This document shows, piece by piece, positions 16,801 to 25,196 of a stretch of DNA of 64,000 nucleotides; position 1 is the stretch's first letter; each line of letters starts with the position of its first letter. Origin of the DNA: DASYPQ01 sp041488095 (GTDB lineage Bacteria > Planctomycetota > UBA1135 > GCA-002686595); NCBI GenBank assembly GCA_041488095.1, contig JBGPOP010000022.1, forward strand, positions 8,720-72,719. The letters are read 5' to 3'. The translations under genes and the position numbers were made by a program. The notes below the pieces were generated by a model that did no database searches, had not been told where the DNA came from, and saw only the letters and a list, made by a program, of their open reading frames with translations.

Positions 16801-19119
16801 GAGTCGCCCCCGGCCTTGCGGGTCGAGCGTGAAGAGATCACCTTCCCCGACGATCCCCCCTTCCGCGCGCCAGTCGATGTTCACCGCGCCCTCCGCGCGC
16901 ACGTCGGAGGCGACCACGACGGGCGGCGCTCCCGCGCGGGTCTCGCCTTGCGTCGTTCCGGCGATGCGCAGGTGCTCGCAGGCGAGCGTCGACGCGCCCT
17001 TGGCGGTCTCGATCCGCGCGCGGACGGCCGAGGAGGCGCGCGCCTCGAAGGGGCGCGGGGCGCCGGGCTCGGGGCCACTCGGCGGTCCGAACCCGACCTG
17101 GACTTCGCCCCCCTCGAGGCGGTACTTGGCCCCGGCCGCGGCGAGGTCCGCGTGCACGTCGCCCGAGGCGACCAGGGCGTCCTGGGTCGCATGGATCGAG
17201 AGCCCTTCGACGCCGGCCTCCTCGAAGCGGGCCTCGCCCGAGCCACCCTTCCTCGAGTAGTGCGCCGGGTGTCCCGCGGAGCCGGTGAGCTCGATGTCCT
17301 CCGCGCTCCGCGCGACCGCGCGGTCGGCCGAGGCGCTGCCGCTCTCGCTTTCGTAGGAGACCTCGCCCTCGGCCGAGAACGCCCGCGCCTTCCAGTCGAA
17401 ATCGCGCACGACGGCCGCACGAGCGCGGAACGCGCCCGGCCCCAGCGCGGAGATCGCGACCTGCCGCGCGCTCGACACCACCAGGCGCTTGCCGGTCGAG
17501 CGCGCCGTGAGACCCTGCTGTGCATCCAGCGAGACGGTCGACCCGTCCGCGCGGGCTCCGTGAAGGGTCGTCGGGCCGAAGCTCTCCGCATCGACGATCG
17601 TCTCGCCCGCGTCGCTGACCGAGGTCGAGAACCGCATGCTCTCGCTGGCCAGATCGTCCCCGCTCCAGCGCACGGTCACGGCACCGTCGGCCGCGAGGCT
17701 GCCGATCTTCTTGTCCTCGCTCGCCTCGCCTGCGAGCGAGCGCTCGGCGTGGATCGCGAGGTCGGCCTCGGGGACCTTCAAGTCGCCGGGGCCGGTGAGA
17801 TCGATCTTCGTCCTCCCCGCGAACTCGAGGATCAGAGGCCCGAGGCCCGCGATCTCGGCGCGGGCCGTGCGCAGCTCGCGCTGGTCCGGCGGCAGGTAAC
17901 GGCCGATCGCCACGGTCCCGCCGGGCTCCCCGGCGAGGGCCGCGCGAGCGAGCTTGCCGCCTGCGTCGAAGGTGAAGTCCGCGCTCTGGGCATGGAACAC
18001 GTCCTCGCCCCTCTCGAGCGCGACGTCTCCCTCGACGTGCGCGCTCGCCGGGCGACCCGTCGCGGAAAAATCGAAAGCGGCCTTGGCTCCGGTCACGGCA
18101 CCTTCGCCGCTCCGGAGGGAGACCGCGCCATCGAGGTCGGCGTGTTCCAGGTGTCCTTGCGGGGTCACGCGGAAGTGCGCCTTGTCCGAACGAAACGTGT
18201 CGCCGCGGCTCTCGGCGATGACCTGGCCCGACGCATCGGCGGAGACAAGGTCGAACTCCTTCTTCCCCCCCGTCCCGCCGCGCGCCAGCAGCCGGATCTC
18301 CTTGGCCTCCAGCTGGAGCGGCTCCTCGCCTCGGGCCGAGAGCCGCGCTCCCTCCGAGGCGACGATCTCGACCAGGGGTTCCGCCTCGACCCGGACGCTG
18401 CGGATCGCGATCGGCCCCGGACCGGTCGCGGCGAGCGTGGTGCGCGCGCCGCCCGGAAGATCGAGCTCGATCGAGCCCGATTTCGGCAGGACCAGGCTGG
18501 CGCCGGCGAGATCGGCGTCCAGGGCATCCCCGCGCGCCTCCAGGCCGGATCCGGAGATCTGCACGGGCTGGTCGGACAGCCATCGGTTGGCGCCGATCCG
18601 CCATTCGAGCAGCGGGATCTTCAACGTCAGCGGCGTGACCGGCGCGCCAGCATAGATCGTGGCCTCGACGTCGCTGAGGAGGGCCTTGTCGCCTTCGCCG
18701 ATGCGCCACTTGCCGTCGACCATCTCGATCTTGAGGCGGCTGCGCGGGGAGGCGAGTTGGGCCGTCGTCGAGCCGTTCTCCGGGTCGAAGTTGCGGACCA
18801 CCATCTCGCGCAGGACATACAGGTTGCTGCCGAGAGACTGCGCGTCGGCGGCGTGCAGCTTGCGGATCGGCTTCTTGATTTCGCCGGTGCCCTCGAACTG
18901 GGTCACGTCCAGTGGGCCCTGCAGTTGAATTTCGACCGAGCCCTGCTTCCCGCCGGGCTCCTCGGGTTGGAGGGGGATCCTGGTGAACTGTCCGCCTGCG
19001 GAGGGCGCCGCGGTCCTCTCCGCGGACGACGAGGTGGACCTGGGTGTGCGCTCGCGCAGGAGCAGGAGCGCCGCGAGGCCGCCCGCAACCAGCGCGAGGA
19101 AGAGCAGGACCTTCCTCAT
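13879..19119 (-). CDS. lptD: Giant LptC/LptA-like plus LptD-like LPS export protein
   Basis: 1746 residues from ATG 19119, which overlaps the kdsC stop (ATGA). Residues 1-22 are an uncleaved anchor or signal (KVLLFLALVAGGLAALLLL), like LptC. Residues ~50-1080 are a very long run of alternating beta-strand segments of OstA/LptC-LptA character (repeated units such as RADGSTVSLDAQQG, ADKAHFRVTPQG). From about 1083 (LSEAYVEGNIELTQGG) the sequence turns into an LptD-type jelly roll, including RIRAEWMRVSSDLSLRADKA. Residues ~1226-1746 form a predicted outer-membrane barrel of alternating strands. LptD is usually near 750-900 residues. The very C-terminus (LLDRWLGR) lacks the terminal aromatic typical of BAM substrates. 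The operon with kdsD and kdsC supports LPS transport. Confidence 0.75.
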   Translation of the reverse strand: MRKVLLFLALVAGGLAALLLLRERTPRSTSSSAERTAAPSAGGQFTRIPLQPEEPGGKQGSVEIQLQGPLDVTQFEGTGEIKKPIRKLHAADAQSLGSNLYVLREMVVRNFDPENGSTTAQLASPRSRLKIEMVDGKWRIGEGDKALLSDVEATIYAGAPVTPLTLKIPLLEWRIGANRWLSDQPVQISGSGLEARGDALDADLAGASLVLPKSGSIELDLPGGARTTLAATGPGPIAIRSVRVEAEPLVEIVASEGARLSARGEEPLQLEAKEIRLLARGGTGGKKEFDLVSADASGQVIAESRGDTFRSDKAHFRVTPQGHLEHADLDGAVSLRSGEGAVTGAKAAFDFSATGRPASAHVEGDVALERGEDVFHAQSADFTFDAGGKLARAALAGEPGGTVAIGRYLPPDQRELRTARAEIAGLGPLILEFAGRTKIDLTGPGDLKVPEADLAIHAERSLAGEASEDKKIGSLAADGAVTVRWSGDDLASESMRFSTSVSDAGETIVDAESFGPTTLHGARADGSTVSLDAQQGLTARSTGKRLVVSSARQVAISALGPGAFRARAAVVRDFDWKARAFSAEGEVSYESESGSASADRAVARSAEDIELTGSAGHPAHYSRKGGSGEARFEEAGVEGLSIHATQDALVASGDVHADLAAAGAKYRLEGGEVQVGFGPPSGPEPGAPRPFEARASSAVRARIETAKGASTLACEHLRIAGTTQGETRAGAPPVVVASDVRAEGAVNIDWRAEGGIVGEGDLFTLDPQGRGRLSADPGKRVHASGRLARDTAPYALESEWVEFAKERLEARKVSLRLQPQDVREQGGVAPAAAAPLLSQMSADHMLATPAELLLEGAAHVDGRTQQGESWAIDAGSVRIGGKFTEKKGFSLADFDIVQAWDGFEARLGTRAGARGKRLEGKEGRVRLEGEPAELSLGPIAMRSAWIEYGAENMLLATDKGELRPAQETENPWSITYESLQPFDREDKTILALRNPVFRKEDVEMRALWMLFWVDREEWRRSGRKAMSETASGPDLRVKNPGEAPGQAGGGREGGGEADREQSKLARLRADIQRFRSNPMSKVLSEAYVEGNIELTQGGQRVARASAIYLDIVDGHGWVQDADVFNETEIRDQRQQLRIRAEWMRVSSDLSLRADKATLSFCGYDEPHYVVETGDLRLKPNGGGIRDYDVLATNNALRFENGWVIPLPPLIYAKDEQGNPIIENISLGNSAKFGAMVGATFNVGLGSVGNSFGKFFESFLSLPKASVKGHWRFNADYLGSRGVLLGTGLELKSGDRFKLEADFSAIPDRNEDRGLIRVPKDDRSLLRDWFRARARYNLSKDEWFDLALTRQSDAGVQSEFFEGDFLRYELKDNFLHWRKASGPWYLSASAKPLIEDRTDIEELPKAGVFRGRAPLGRLFGLELLYTGYLDAAHLRRKEGDPQFYGIYPDLLHERDVTRADTDHRIEVPFSLGVAGLRATPWAEARATIWDRGVNPGSSPSRSGALAGFDLSTTLWRRYGNGVLHAISPFVSVHGDLAEEESDGAPVSFDRTEDPIQGRFVDVGLRSRAWKPDALSRFDVEVRATHGANLPNGAPDGMQPVSVLSELLTWIGGIPVGVTHDGRYDLDAGETVYSRSYLGFRPFRAWDVEFGYNRGVDPSGAVLYEAASAATRYRAGEKWELEVGETISVHDDRGLASNLTLRRLGHDFVTETEIGYTAGEGARFSVNLTPLLTWRPSGIGLLDRWLGR

Positions 19120-19664
19120 CGCTCGGCCGCATCGACGATCGCCTGCCATCGGCCCTGGGCGCGCAAGAGGCGCTCGCACAGCTCGCGCACCGCTCCGCGG
19201 CCGCCGCTCGCCCCGGTCACGACGTCGGCGCGCTCCCGGACTTCCGGCCGCGCGTTGGCCGGCGCAGCGAAGAAACCGCTCCGCGACCGCAGCCCGAGAT
19301 CGGGCAGATCGTCTCCCATCGCGGCGGTCTCCTCGGGCGCGATCCCCAGTCGAACCTGCATTTCCCGGAGGGTTTCGCGCTTGGACACCGCCCGCAGGTG
19401 CACTTCGAGGATGCCCAGCTCGCGAGCACGGTGCATCAGGGCAGGAGACCCGCGGCCGCTGATCCAGGCGACGGCGATCCCGGCCTCCTGCAGCCAGCGC
19501 AGGGCGATCCCGTCCTGGACGTCGAAGGCGAGGCGCTCGTCAGCGGGACCGGCCTCGCCGTAGACGATCTTCCCGTCGGTGAGCACCCCATCGACGTCCA
19601 GCGCGAGCAGCCTCACCCGAGCGAGCCGCGCGGTATCGGGCTCGGTTTGTCCTCGCGATTCCAC
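19116..19664 (-). CDS. kdsC: KDO 8-phosphate phosphatase
   Basis: 182 residues. A HAD-superfamily phosphatase of the C0 (capless) type that dephosphorylates KDO-8-phosphate in the CMP-KDO route to LPS. Motif I LLALDVDGVLTDG carries the nucleophile and acid Asp residues; motif II is in WISGRGS; GDDLPDLGL is motif IV, with FAAPANARPEV following as in KdsC. The stop overlaps the start of the giant LptD-like gene and kdsD lies 14 bases upstream, reproducing the kdsD-kdsC-lptC order of proteobacteria. Confidence 0.93.
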   Translation of the reverse strand: MESRGQTEPDTARLARVRLLALDVDGVLTDGKIVYGEAGPADERLAFDVQDGIALRWLQEAGIAVAWISGRGSPALMHRARELGILEVHLRAVSKRETLREMQVRLGIAPEETAAMGDDLPDLGLRSRSGFFAAPANARPEVRERADVVTGASGGRGAVRELCERLLRAQGRWQAIVDAAER

Positions 19665-19678
19665 GGCGCGGCGCTCGG

Positions 19679-20683
19679 CTAGAGGCGCACGTCGAGGAGG
19701 TCCTGCACGTCGAGCAGCCCGACGGGGCGGCGCTCGGCGTCGATCACCGGGATCTGGTCGATGCGATGCTCGGCGAGCAGGTGCTGTGCCTCCTCGACCA
19801 GGCGCTCCTCGCCGATCGTCTTCGGGCTCTTGCCCATGTACTCGTCGATCGGCGCGCGCAAGTCGATGGCCGGGCCCTTCTCGAGCAGCCGCGCGAGGTC
19901 GCCGTGGGTGAAGATCCCGGCGAGACGGCCCGTGCCGTCGACGACCAGGGCCGCGCCCGGACGACCTGGCGTGCGGTTCATGACCAGGACCACGTCCATC
20001 AGGCTCGATCCGCTCTTCGCGATCGGGAGCTGCTCGCCCTTGCGCATGACCTCGCTGACGCGCATCAGGCTCCGGCCCAGCGCACCGGCCGGGTGGTAGA
20101 GCGCATAGTCCTCGCGGCCGAAGCCGCGCTCCTGCAGGACGACCATCGCGAGAGCGTCGCCGAGCGCGAGCATCGCCGAGGTGCTGGCCGTCGGCGCGAG
20201 CTTCATCGGACAGGCTTCCTCGACCGCGCCGATGTCGAGCACGCAGTCGGACAGCCCCGCCAGCGTCGAGCCCGCCGCCCCCGTCATCGCGAGAAGGTTC
20301 GTCCCGAGCTTGCGCGCCGGCCCGATCAGGGCGTTCGTCTCCGCCGATTCGCCCGAGTTCGAGATCGCGAAAAGCAGGTCGCGGGCGCGGATTCGCCCGA
20401 GATCCCCGTGGAGCGCCTCGGTCGGATGGAGGAACAGCGAGGGCGTGCCCGTGCTGGCGAGCGTGGCCGAGATCTTCTGGCCGACGAGGCCGGCCTTGCC
20501 GACGCCGGCCACGACGACCAGTCCCTGGCAGTCGAGCACCATGTCGACCGCGCGCAGGAAGTCTCCTCCCAGGCGCTGTTCGAGCCCCGCGATCGTGCGC
20601 GCCTCGAGACGGATCACCTCCGCGGCCCGGGACAGGCGCTGCTTCGCTCGTTCGTCGTCAGCCGGCAAGATCCTGGCCTCCAT
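19679..20683 (-). CDS. kdsD: Arabinose-5-phosphate isomerase
   Basis: 334 residues. Converts ribulose-5-phosphate to arabinose-5-phosphate, the first committed precursor of KDO. The SIS domain (about 40-180) has GVGKAGLVGQKISATLASTG and LFAISNSGES; the tandem CBS pair follows at about 210-334 (RVSEVMRKGEQLP; IDQIPVIDAERRPVG). This is the usual KdsD/KpsF layout and length. It is the first gene of the LPS run, with a TAGAAT hexamer 67 bases upstream. Confidence 0.93.
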   Translation of the reverse strand: MEARILPADDERAKQRLSRAAEVIRLEARTIAGLEQRLGGDFLRAVDMVLDCQGLVVVAGVGKAGLVGQKISATLASTGTPSLFLHPTEALHGDLGRIRARDLLFAISNSGESAETNALIGPARKLGTNLLAMTGAAGSTLAGLSDCVLDIGAVEEACPMKLAPTASTSAMLALGDALAMVVLQERGFGREDYALYHPAGALGRSLMRVSEVMRKGEQLPIAKSGSSLMDVVLVMNRTPGRPGAALVVDGTGRLAGIFTHGDLARLLEKGPAIDLRAPIDEYMGKSPKTIGEERLVEEAQHLLAEHRIDQIPVIDAERRPVGLLDVQDLLDVRL

Positions 20684-20750
20684 CGCCGGAGGACGGGGGG
20701 AACCGCGCTGCTCGGCCCCTCGCTACCCTGCCCTGCACGGCGCGAGGGCG

Positions 20751-20756
20751 ATTCTA
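20751..20756 (-). promoter_or_regulatory. Putative -10 element (TAGAAT) for the kdsD operon
   Basis: Minus-strand ACCCTAGAATCG context, nearly identical to the block upstream of cystathionine beta-synthase (ACCCTAGAATGCG). It predicts a leader of about 60 bases. No consensus -35 at 16-18 bases. Confidence 0.42.
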
Positions 20757-20797
20757 GGGTTGCGCGAGACGCCTGCAAGCGATCCCGTCGGCCAGGA

Positions 20798-20825
20798 TTG
20801 GACGACGATTCGCGACGTGTAAGAT
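20798..20825 (+). promoter_or_regulatory. Putative promoter of the M50 protease-scpA operon
   Basis: TTGGAC (20798-20803), 16-base spacer, TAAGAT (20820-20825). The -10 overlaps the first in-frame ATG (20824), so transcription would begin close to ATG 20836 and the mRNA would be almost leaderless. Confidence 0.4.
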
Positions 20826-20835
20826 GCCCCGAGCG

Positions 20836-21618
20836 ATGTCGGCGCCTGGATCATCGAGGAGGAGTGTTCTCGCGCGCGGGTCCGCATGGCTCGGCGGCGC
20901 TGCCGCAATGGCCGTGGTCGCGCCGCAACTTTCGGATTTCGAACCGGTGGGCCTGGCGTTGACGATCGTTCTGCTCGTCATCTGCTTGGGCATCCACGAG
21001 GCGGCGCACGGCTGGGTGGCCCTGAAGTGCGGAGATCCGACCGCCCGGGACCTCGGACGGATCACCTTGAACCCGATCCCGCACATCGATCCATTCATGA
21101 CGATCCTCCTCCCGGCGCTGCTCTTCATCGCGAGCCACGGCGGGATGATCTTCGGGGGGGCCAAGCCCGTCCCGGTCAACTTCCACCGTCTGCGCCACCC
21201 CTGGCGCGACATGAGCCTGGTCGCCATCGCGGGACCGCTCTCGAACCTCCTCCTGGCCGTCTTCTTCGTGGCGGCGTTCAAGTTCTTCCTGGTCCACCCG
21301 CTCTACAACGGGGCTGCCCTCACCATGGAAGAGCGCATCCAGGACCTCTTGCCGCGCGTCCTGATCGGCGCCGCGGCTTTCAATGTCCTGCTGGCGGTCT
21401 TCAACATGGTGCCGATCCCCCCGCTCGACGGCTCGCGCGTGATGGCGTGGCTCCTTCCCGAGGGCCTGCGCGGGACCTACGTGGGTCTCGAGCGCTACGG
21501 GATGCTGATCATCTTCGGCCTGCTCTACGCCTGGCCCGCGTTCAACCGAGCCCTCGCGGAGACGGTCGATGCCGTGATTCGGTGGATCCTCGTGTGGGTC
21601 CCCATCGGAGGGATGTGA
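20836..21618 (+). CDS. Site-2-protease-like M50 zinc metalloprotease
   Basis: 260 residues from ATG 20836; ATG 20824 is also in frame but overlaps a -10-like element. An intramembrane zinc metalloprotease of the compact M50 (SpoIVFB/YwhC-like) group: the HExxH site is HEAAH near residue 55, inside a membrane helix, and the second metal-binding motif is FNMVPIPPLDGSR near residue 195, with Asp as third ligand. About five or six membrane helices; no PDZ domain. Members cleave membrane-bound regulators or act in unknown quality control. The stop overlaps the scpA start (ATG within the TGATG junction), so expression is coupled. Confidence 0.87.
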   Translation: MSAPGSSRRSVLARGSAWLGGAAAMAVVAPQLSDFEPVGLALTIVLLVICLGIHEAAHGWVALKCGDPTARDLGRITLNPIPHIDPFMTILLPALLFIASHGGMIFGGAKPVPVNFHRLRHPWRDMSLVAIAGPLSNLLLAVFFVAAFKFFLVHPLYNGAALTMEERIQDLLPRVLIGAAAFNVLLAVFNMVPIPPLDGSRVMAWLLPEGLRGTYVGLERYGMLIIFGLLYAWPAFNRALAETVDAVIRWILVWVPIGGM

Positions 21619-22496
21619 TGGAAGACGCCTACACGATCACGCTCGAGAAGGTTTTCCACGGCCCGATGGACCTCCTCCTGCACCTGGTGCGAGAGCAGGA
21701 GGTCGAGATCCACGAGGTGGAGATCTCGCACATCATCGAGGGCTTCCTCGCCTACCTCTCCGGCCTGAAGGACCTCGACATCGAGGTGGCCGGCGACTTC
21801 GTCGTCATGGCGGCCACGCTGATGTCGATCAAGTCCCGCTCGCTCCTGCCGCGCGAGGAGGTGGACCTCCAGGCCGAGCTCGACCCCCGCGACGAGCTGG
21901 TCCAGCGCCTGATCGAGTACCGCCGCTTCCACGATGCGGCCTCGCGCCTGGGCGGCCTGTGGGATCTGCGCGAGAGGAGCTTCGCACGCAGCAGCGCGGG
22001 CGAGGAGGCCCGGGACGGCCGCGAGGCGCCCGTCCTCGACCTCGGCGACCTGACCGCGTGGGACCTGCTGGCGCAGTATTCGCGCCTCTTGCGCGAGACT
22101 CTCGCGGGTCGCCCGCACCGGATCACCGCGGACACGCGGCCCCTGCGCTTCTACGTGGATGAGCTCGCCCGGCGCATCTGCGCGGCGGGTGAGGTCTCCC
22201 TGCGCGCGTTGCTCGAAGGCTTGGAGCCCGAGAAGGGCCGCGAGTCGCTCGTCGGGACCTTCTGCGCCCTGCTCGAGCTGGTCAAGCTCGGGCTCGTCAC
22301 CGTTCAGCAGCCCGAGCTCCGAGGCGACATCCGGATCCGCCTGCGTCCCGAGCACGCCGGCGACTTCGAGAGCGTCGTACGCGCCTCGCTGTTCGACGAT
22401 GAGGTCGCCGAGGAGCCGTCGCCTGCGCCCGTCGTCGAGGCCCAGGGATCCCAGGCTCCCGAGAACGCGCCCTCCGGCACGCGTTCCTCTTCTTGA
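21618..22496 (+). CDS. scpA: Segregation and condensation protein A
   Basis: 292 residues from ATG 21618, sharing a base with the M50 stop. ScpA is the kleisin of the SMC-ScpAB complex that organises the chromosome after loading near parS. The N-terminal block FHGPMDLLLHLVREQEVEIHEV and GDFVVMAATLMSIKSRSLLP are diagnostic; the winged-helix C-terminal domain includes ELVKLGLVTVQQPE. The final ~40 residues are an Ala/Pro/Glu tail. scpB and smc are not in the window. Its presence fits the parS-containing, origin-proximal setting. Confidence 0.92.
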   Translation: MEDAYTITLEKVFHGPMDLLLHLVREQEVEIHEVEISHIIEGFLAYLSGLKDLDIEVAGDFVVMAATLMSIKSRSLLPREEVDLQAELDPRDELVQRLIEYRRFHDAASRLGGLWDLRERSFARSSAGEEARDGREAPVLDLGDLTAWDLLAQYSRLLRETLAGRPHRITADTRPLRFYVDELARRICAAGEVSLRALLEGLEPEKGRESLVGTFCALLELVKLGLVTVQQPELRGDIRIRLRPEHAGDFESVVRASLFDDEVAEEPSPAPVVEAQGSQAPENAPSGTRSSS

Positions 22497-22566
22497 AGGT
22501 GGACCTCGGGAGGATGGGAGGCCATATTGCCCCTCCCTCCAAGGCCCCCGCCGAAGATTCCTGAAC

Positions 22567-22890
22567 ATGAGCAACGCCCTCGACGTCACCGACAGCACCT
22601 GGGAGTCCGCCGTCCTGCAGAGCCAGATTCCCGTTCTCGTGGACTTCTGGGCCGAGTGGTGCGCTCCCTGCCGCGCCATGGGCCCGTACGTCGACAAGCT
22701 CGCCGGCGAGTTCAGCGGCAAGCTGAAGGTCGTCAAGCTGAACACGCAGGACAACACCGAGGTCCCCGCGCGCTACGGGGTCAACGCGATCCCGACCTTC
22801 CTCGTGATCAAGAACGGCGAGGTGGCCAAGCAGCTCATCGGGCAGCTCCCCTACGAGAAGCTCAAGGCGGCGGTGGCTCCGCACCTGTAG
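22567..22890 (+). CDS. trxA: Thioredoxin
   Basis: 107 residues, a full-length classical thioredoxin. The redox site is WCAPC (Ala replacing the usual Gly between the cysteines), with VLVDFWAEW before it and the cis-proline in NAIPTFLVIKNGE. It reduces disulfides of cytosolic proteins such as ribonucleotide reductase, using thioredoxin reductase. It lies 70 bases after scpA and 38 before fmt, on the same strand. WCAPC occurs in other trusted thioredoxins, so activity is expected. Confidence 0.92.
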   Translation: MSNALDVTDSTWESAVLQSQIPVLVDFWAEWCAPCRAMGPYVDKLAGEFSGKLKVVKLNTQDNTEVPARYGVNAIPTFLVIKNGEVAKQLIGQLPYEKLKAAVAPHL

Positions 22891-22928
22891 CCCTCTCAGG
22901 GTGGTGAGGACCCACGGAGGGCGATGAC

Positions 22929-23870
22929 GTGCGCCTCGTCTTCCTCGGCTCGCCCCCCTTCGCGACCCCCGTCCTCGCGCGCGTCCTCGAGAGCCGCCAC
23001 GCCGTGCTCGCGCTCGTCACCCGACCGGGGAAGCCAGTCGGGCGCGGACTCGCGGTCCGGCCCTCTCCTCTCGCGGAGTTGGTGCGCTCGCGCGGCGTGC
23101 CGGTGCTCCAGCCGAACACCGCGCGCGATCCTGCCTTCGTCACATCGCTGAGAGTCTTTGCTCCCGATCTCCTGCTCGTCGCGAGCTACGGCGAAATCCT
23201 CGACAACGACCTTCTCGATCTCGCGCCGCACGGCGCGCTCAACGTCCACGCTTCGCTCCTGCCGCGGCATCGCGGCGCGTCTCCGGTCCAGGCTGCGATC
23301 CTCGCCGGCGATCGCGAGACCGGAATCTCGATCCAGCGCATGGTTCTCGCCCTCGACGAGGGAGAGGTGCTGCTCGAGGAGCGCACTCCCATCGGGGATC
23401 GCGAGAATTCCGGAGAGCTCATGCTGCGCCTGGCGGTCCTCGGCGGCGAGGCGGCGGTGCGCGCGCTCGACCTCGTCGAAGCCGGCCGGGCTCGTTTCGA
23501 GCGCCAGAACCCGGCCTTCGCCACCTATGCCCGTCGGATCCGAAAGGAGCACGGCCGGATCGACTGGTCGAAGAGCGGGGCCGAAATCTCGCGCCACGTC
23601 CGCGCGATGACACCCTGGCCAGGAGCGCACACCACCGCGCCGGGCGGCAGAGGCCTCGTCCTCCTCGACGCCCGCGAGGTCGCGCTCCCGCCCGGCGCTC
23701 CTGCAGCACAACCCGGGACGATCCTCGAAGCGGGGTCTGGCTTGGCCGTCGCCGCCGGAGCTGGCGCTCTCGAGATCCTGTCCCTCAAACCCTCCGGCGG
23801 CGTGCGCATGGACGGCGTGGCCTGGTTGCGGGGCGCTCGACTTGCACCGGGAGCGCGCTTCACCTCCTGA
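22929..23870 (+). CDS. fmt: Methionyl-tRNA formyltransferase
   Basis: 313 residues from GTG 22929, preceded by GGAGG at 22916-22920. Formylates initiator Met-tRNA with 10-formyl-THF. The catalytic formyltransferase motif is VHASLLPRHRGASPVQAAI (about residues 106-124), preceded by PDLLLVASYGEIL. The C-terminal tRNA-binding OB-like domain is short but present (KPSGGVRMDGVAWLRG). The stop shares a base with the rsmB start (TGATG), a common fmt-rsmB pairing. Confidence 0.93.
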   Translation: MRLVFLGSPPFATPVLARVLESRHAVLALVTRPGKPVGRGLAVRPSPLAELVRSRGVPVLQPNTARDPAFVTSLRVFAPDLLLVASYGEILDNDLLDLAPHGALNVHASLLPRHRGASPVQAAILAGDRETGISIQRMVLALDEGEVLLEERTPIGDRENSGELMLRLAVLGGEAAVRALDLVEAGRARFERQNPAFATYARRIRKEHGRIDWSKSGAEISRHVRAMTPWPGAHTTAPGGRGLVLLDAREVALPPGAPAAQPGTILEAGSGLAVAAGAGALEILSLKPSGGVRMDGVAWLRGARLAPGARFTS

Positions 23871-25189
23871 TGGTCCGCGAGATTGCCTGGCGCGTCCTGC
23901 GCAGCGGCGCGACGGCTCCGCTCCGGGAGGTCGATCGGGCCGCGCGCGAGAACCGCCTCGATCCTCGCGACCGCGCGCTGCTGCGCCGTTTCGTCGGGAC
24001 GGAGATCCGCCGCCGCGGGACGCTGCGCGCCCTGGTCCGCCGCTTCGCGCGCGGGAAACCCGACCCTGATCTCGCCACGCACCTCCATCTCGGCCTCGTC
24101 CAGCTCTTCTTCCTGGACCAGATCCCCGACCACGCGGCGATCGCGGAGACCGTGGCCGCGGCGAAGCGCACCCTCGGCCCGAAAAAAGCCGGCTACGTGA
24201 ACGCGGTCCTGCGCGCGGCGCTCGACGCGCGACGCCCGGGCTCCAGCGGGGACCCGCGGCGCGACCTTCCGCTCCGCGCGGTGCACGTCTCCGAGCCGGT
24301 CTTCCCCGATCCGAAGGAGCATCCGCTCCTGTGGGCCGAGGATGCGCTCTCGCTGCCCGCGGTCCTCGTCCGCCGGTGGATGCGCCGCTACGGCGAGGAC
24401 CGCGCTTTCGCTCTCGCTCGCGGGGCGCTCGCCGAGCCCGATCTCTCGCTGCGGGTCCTGGCTCCGCGCGAGGTGGTGGTGCAAGCCCTCGAGGCACTGG
24501 GCTGCCCGGCCCGCACGGGCGGCCATCCGCGCATCCTGCTCGTCGCCGCCGACCAGGCCGAGACCGTCCTCGCCTCGGACCTCTTCTCGCACGGTTCGAT
24601 CACGGTCCAGGGCGAGACGGCCCTGCGCTCCGGCGAGATGCTGGGGGCGCGGGAAGGCGAGCGCCTCCTCGACGCGTGCGCCGCACCGGGCGGCAAGACG
24701 GCCGTCCTGGCCGAGTGCGGCGCGCGCGTCCTCGCCTGCGACGCAAGCGCAGAACGCCTCGCACGGGTGCGCGGTGCCCTGCGCCGGCTCGCACCCGCGG
24801 GCCGGGTGGACCTGGCCGTCTGCGAGGCCGCGCAGGGAGTCGCTCGCGAGTCATGCGACGGCGTTCTCGTCGACGTCCCCTGCAGCAATACAGGCGTGCT
24901 CGCCCAGCGTCCGGAAGCACGCTGGCGCTTCGACGCGGTCTCCAGGCGCTCGCTCGCCGGGCTCCAGGAGCGGCTGCTGTGCGAGTGCGCGCAGCGTGTG
25001 CGACCGCGGGGGCGGCTCGTGTACTCGACGTGCAGCCTCGAGCCCGAGGAGAACCGTCGGCGCGTGGAGGCCTTTCTCAGCGCCTGTCCGGATTTCTCTC
25101 TGGAGGAGGAGTTCGAAGCCCTCCCCGATCCCCGGGGTCCGAGCGGCCCGGTCGACGGCGGCTACGCCGCTCGCTTGCGTCGGACCTGA
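23870..25189 (+). CDS. rsmB: 16S rRNA m5C967 methyltransferase
   Basis: 439 residues. N-terminal NusB-like RNA-binding domain (about 1-135) followed by a SAM-dependent RNA m5C methyltransferase: CAAPGGKTAVLAECG (SAM site), VDVPCSNTGVLAQRPE with one conserved Cys, and the YSTCSLEPEEN motif with the other. The order and both cysteines match RsmB (Sun). Coupled to fmt, as in many bacteria. Confidence 0.93.
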   Translation: MVREIAWRVLRSGATAPLREVDRAARENRLDPRDRALLRRFVGTEIRRRGTLRALVRRFARGKPDPDLATHLHLGLVQLFFLDQIPDHAAIAETVAAAKRTLGPKKAGYVNAVLRAALDARRPGSSGDPRRDLPLRAVHVSEPVFPDPKEHPLLWAEDALSLPAVLVRRWMRRYGEDRAFALARGALAEPDLSLRVLAPREVVVQALEALGCPARTGGHPRILLVAADQAETVLASDLFSHGSITVQGETALRSGEMLGAREGERLLDACAAPGGKTAVLAECGARVLACDASAERLARVRGALRRLAPAGRVDLAVCEAAQGVARESCDGVLVDVPCSNTGVLAQRPEARWRFDAVSRRSLAGLQERLLCECAQRVRPRGRLVYSTCSLEPEENRRRVEAFLSACPDFSLEEEFEALPDPRGPSGPVDGGYAARLRRT

Positions 25190-25196
25190 GGCCCGA

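Noticed and set aside
14008..19563. A 1851-codon open frame on the plus strand, antisense to the LptD-like gene
   Set aside because: It mirrors the real gene in reverse, has Arg/Ala/Glu/His-rich low-complexity sequence and no recognisable domain; a by-product of high GC and few stop codons.
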